The notes under the pieces: model-generated | The model's input: only the letters and a program-made list of their open reading frames with translations | Told to the model about the DNA's origin: nothing | Database searches by the model: none | Position numbers and translations under genes: made by a program | Part shown: piece after piece, positions 63,983 to 64,000 of the stretch | How positions within the stretch are numbered: the first letter of the stretch is position 1 | How the letters are laid out: every line of letters starts with the position of its first letter | Source: Weissella halotolerans DSM 20190 | GTDB lineage: Bacteria > Bacillota > Bacilli > Lactobacillales > Lactobacillaceae | Direction of reading: 5' to 3' | Length of the DNA: 64,000 bases | Assembly (NCBI RefSeq): GCF_000420365.1 | Contig: NZ_ATUU01000001.1 | Location: 248,001-312,000 of the forward strand

Positions 63983-64000
63983 CTCATCAACCGACCCCTT

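Overview
The window looks like a chromosomal segment of a low-GC lactic acid bacterium (Lactobacillales). A heterofermentative Lactobacillaceae member of the Weissella/Leuconostoc kind is my best guess. The evidence is a dltXABCD operon, a D-lactate dehydrogenase, acetate kinase, a full pyruvate dehydrogenase operon with its own lipoate ligase, H2O-forming NADH oxidase, TagGH-type teichoic acid export, catabolite (cre) sites and zinc-free L33/S14 proteins. Genus is inference; no rRNA or tRNA gene is visible to fix it. Almost every gene is on the minus strand; the exceptions are the LepA-like gene with its partner, the uracil-DNA-glycosylase-like gene and the NUDIX gene.

Layout. 1-3.8 kb: an AT-rich accessory stretch of small membrane proteins (one running off the left edge), a two-gene regulator/membrane-protein unit with its own operator, and a six-gene run ending in a clear terminator. 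Three of those six proteins share a 16-residue N-terminal signature. 3.8-5.7 kb: MFS drug exporter plus autoregulated MarR. 6.0-9.1 kb: a lone 1012-residue superfamily-1 helicase/ATPase, probably an acquired (possibly defence) gene. 9.5-12.7 kb: thiolase and a fused EIIC-EIID mannose-type PTS permease with a perfect cre. 12.8-22.5 kb: wall teichoic acid/glycopolymer locus with a GT2, two TagF-like transferases (one fused to a GT4 domain), TagGH, a polytopic membrane protein and an acetyltransferase. 22.8-29.5 kb: Fur-family regulator with a serine hydrolase, FetAB, a cre-associated dehydrogenase operon and an alpha/beta hydrolase. 29.6-33.2 kb: BceAB-like ABC transporter and an esterase. 33.3-41.5 kb: lplA-pdhABCD under a promoter overlapped by a perfect cre, a PfoR-like permease and D-LDH. 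41.8-46.2 kb: dlt operon including the 42-codon dltX. 46.5-49 kb: a divergent LepA paralogue and a helix-turn-helix-like partner. 49-55 kb: SDR and queT behind a preQ1-I riboswitch, flavin reductase with TetR, a membrane-anchored split-barrel protein and NADH oxidase. 55.4-64 kb: a housekeeping tail with a UDG-like protein, rpmG-rpsN, ackA, pepT, a Nif3-like protein, trmK, a TPR protein and NUDIX.

How it fits together. Pyruvate is the hub: LdhD reduces it, the PDH complex makes acetyl-CoA, AckA can yield ATP and acetate, Nox reoxidises NADH, and thiolase draws acetyl-CoA toward acetoacetyl-CoA. Cre sites at the PTS, PDH and dehydrogenase promoters tie this to CcpA. A second theme is the envelope: the dlt operon supplies D-alanyl groups and the 12.8-22.5 kb locus builds and exports the glycopolymer that may carry them. 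The least explained material is the small-membrane-protein cluster at the left, the lone helicase and the LepA paralogue. No CRISPR array, intact insertion sequence, prophage or tRNA gene was seen.
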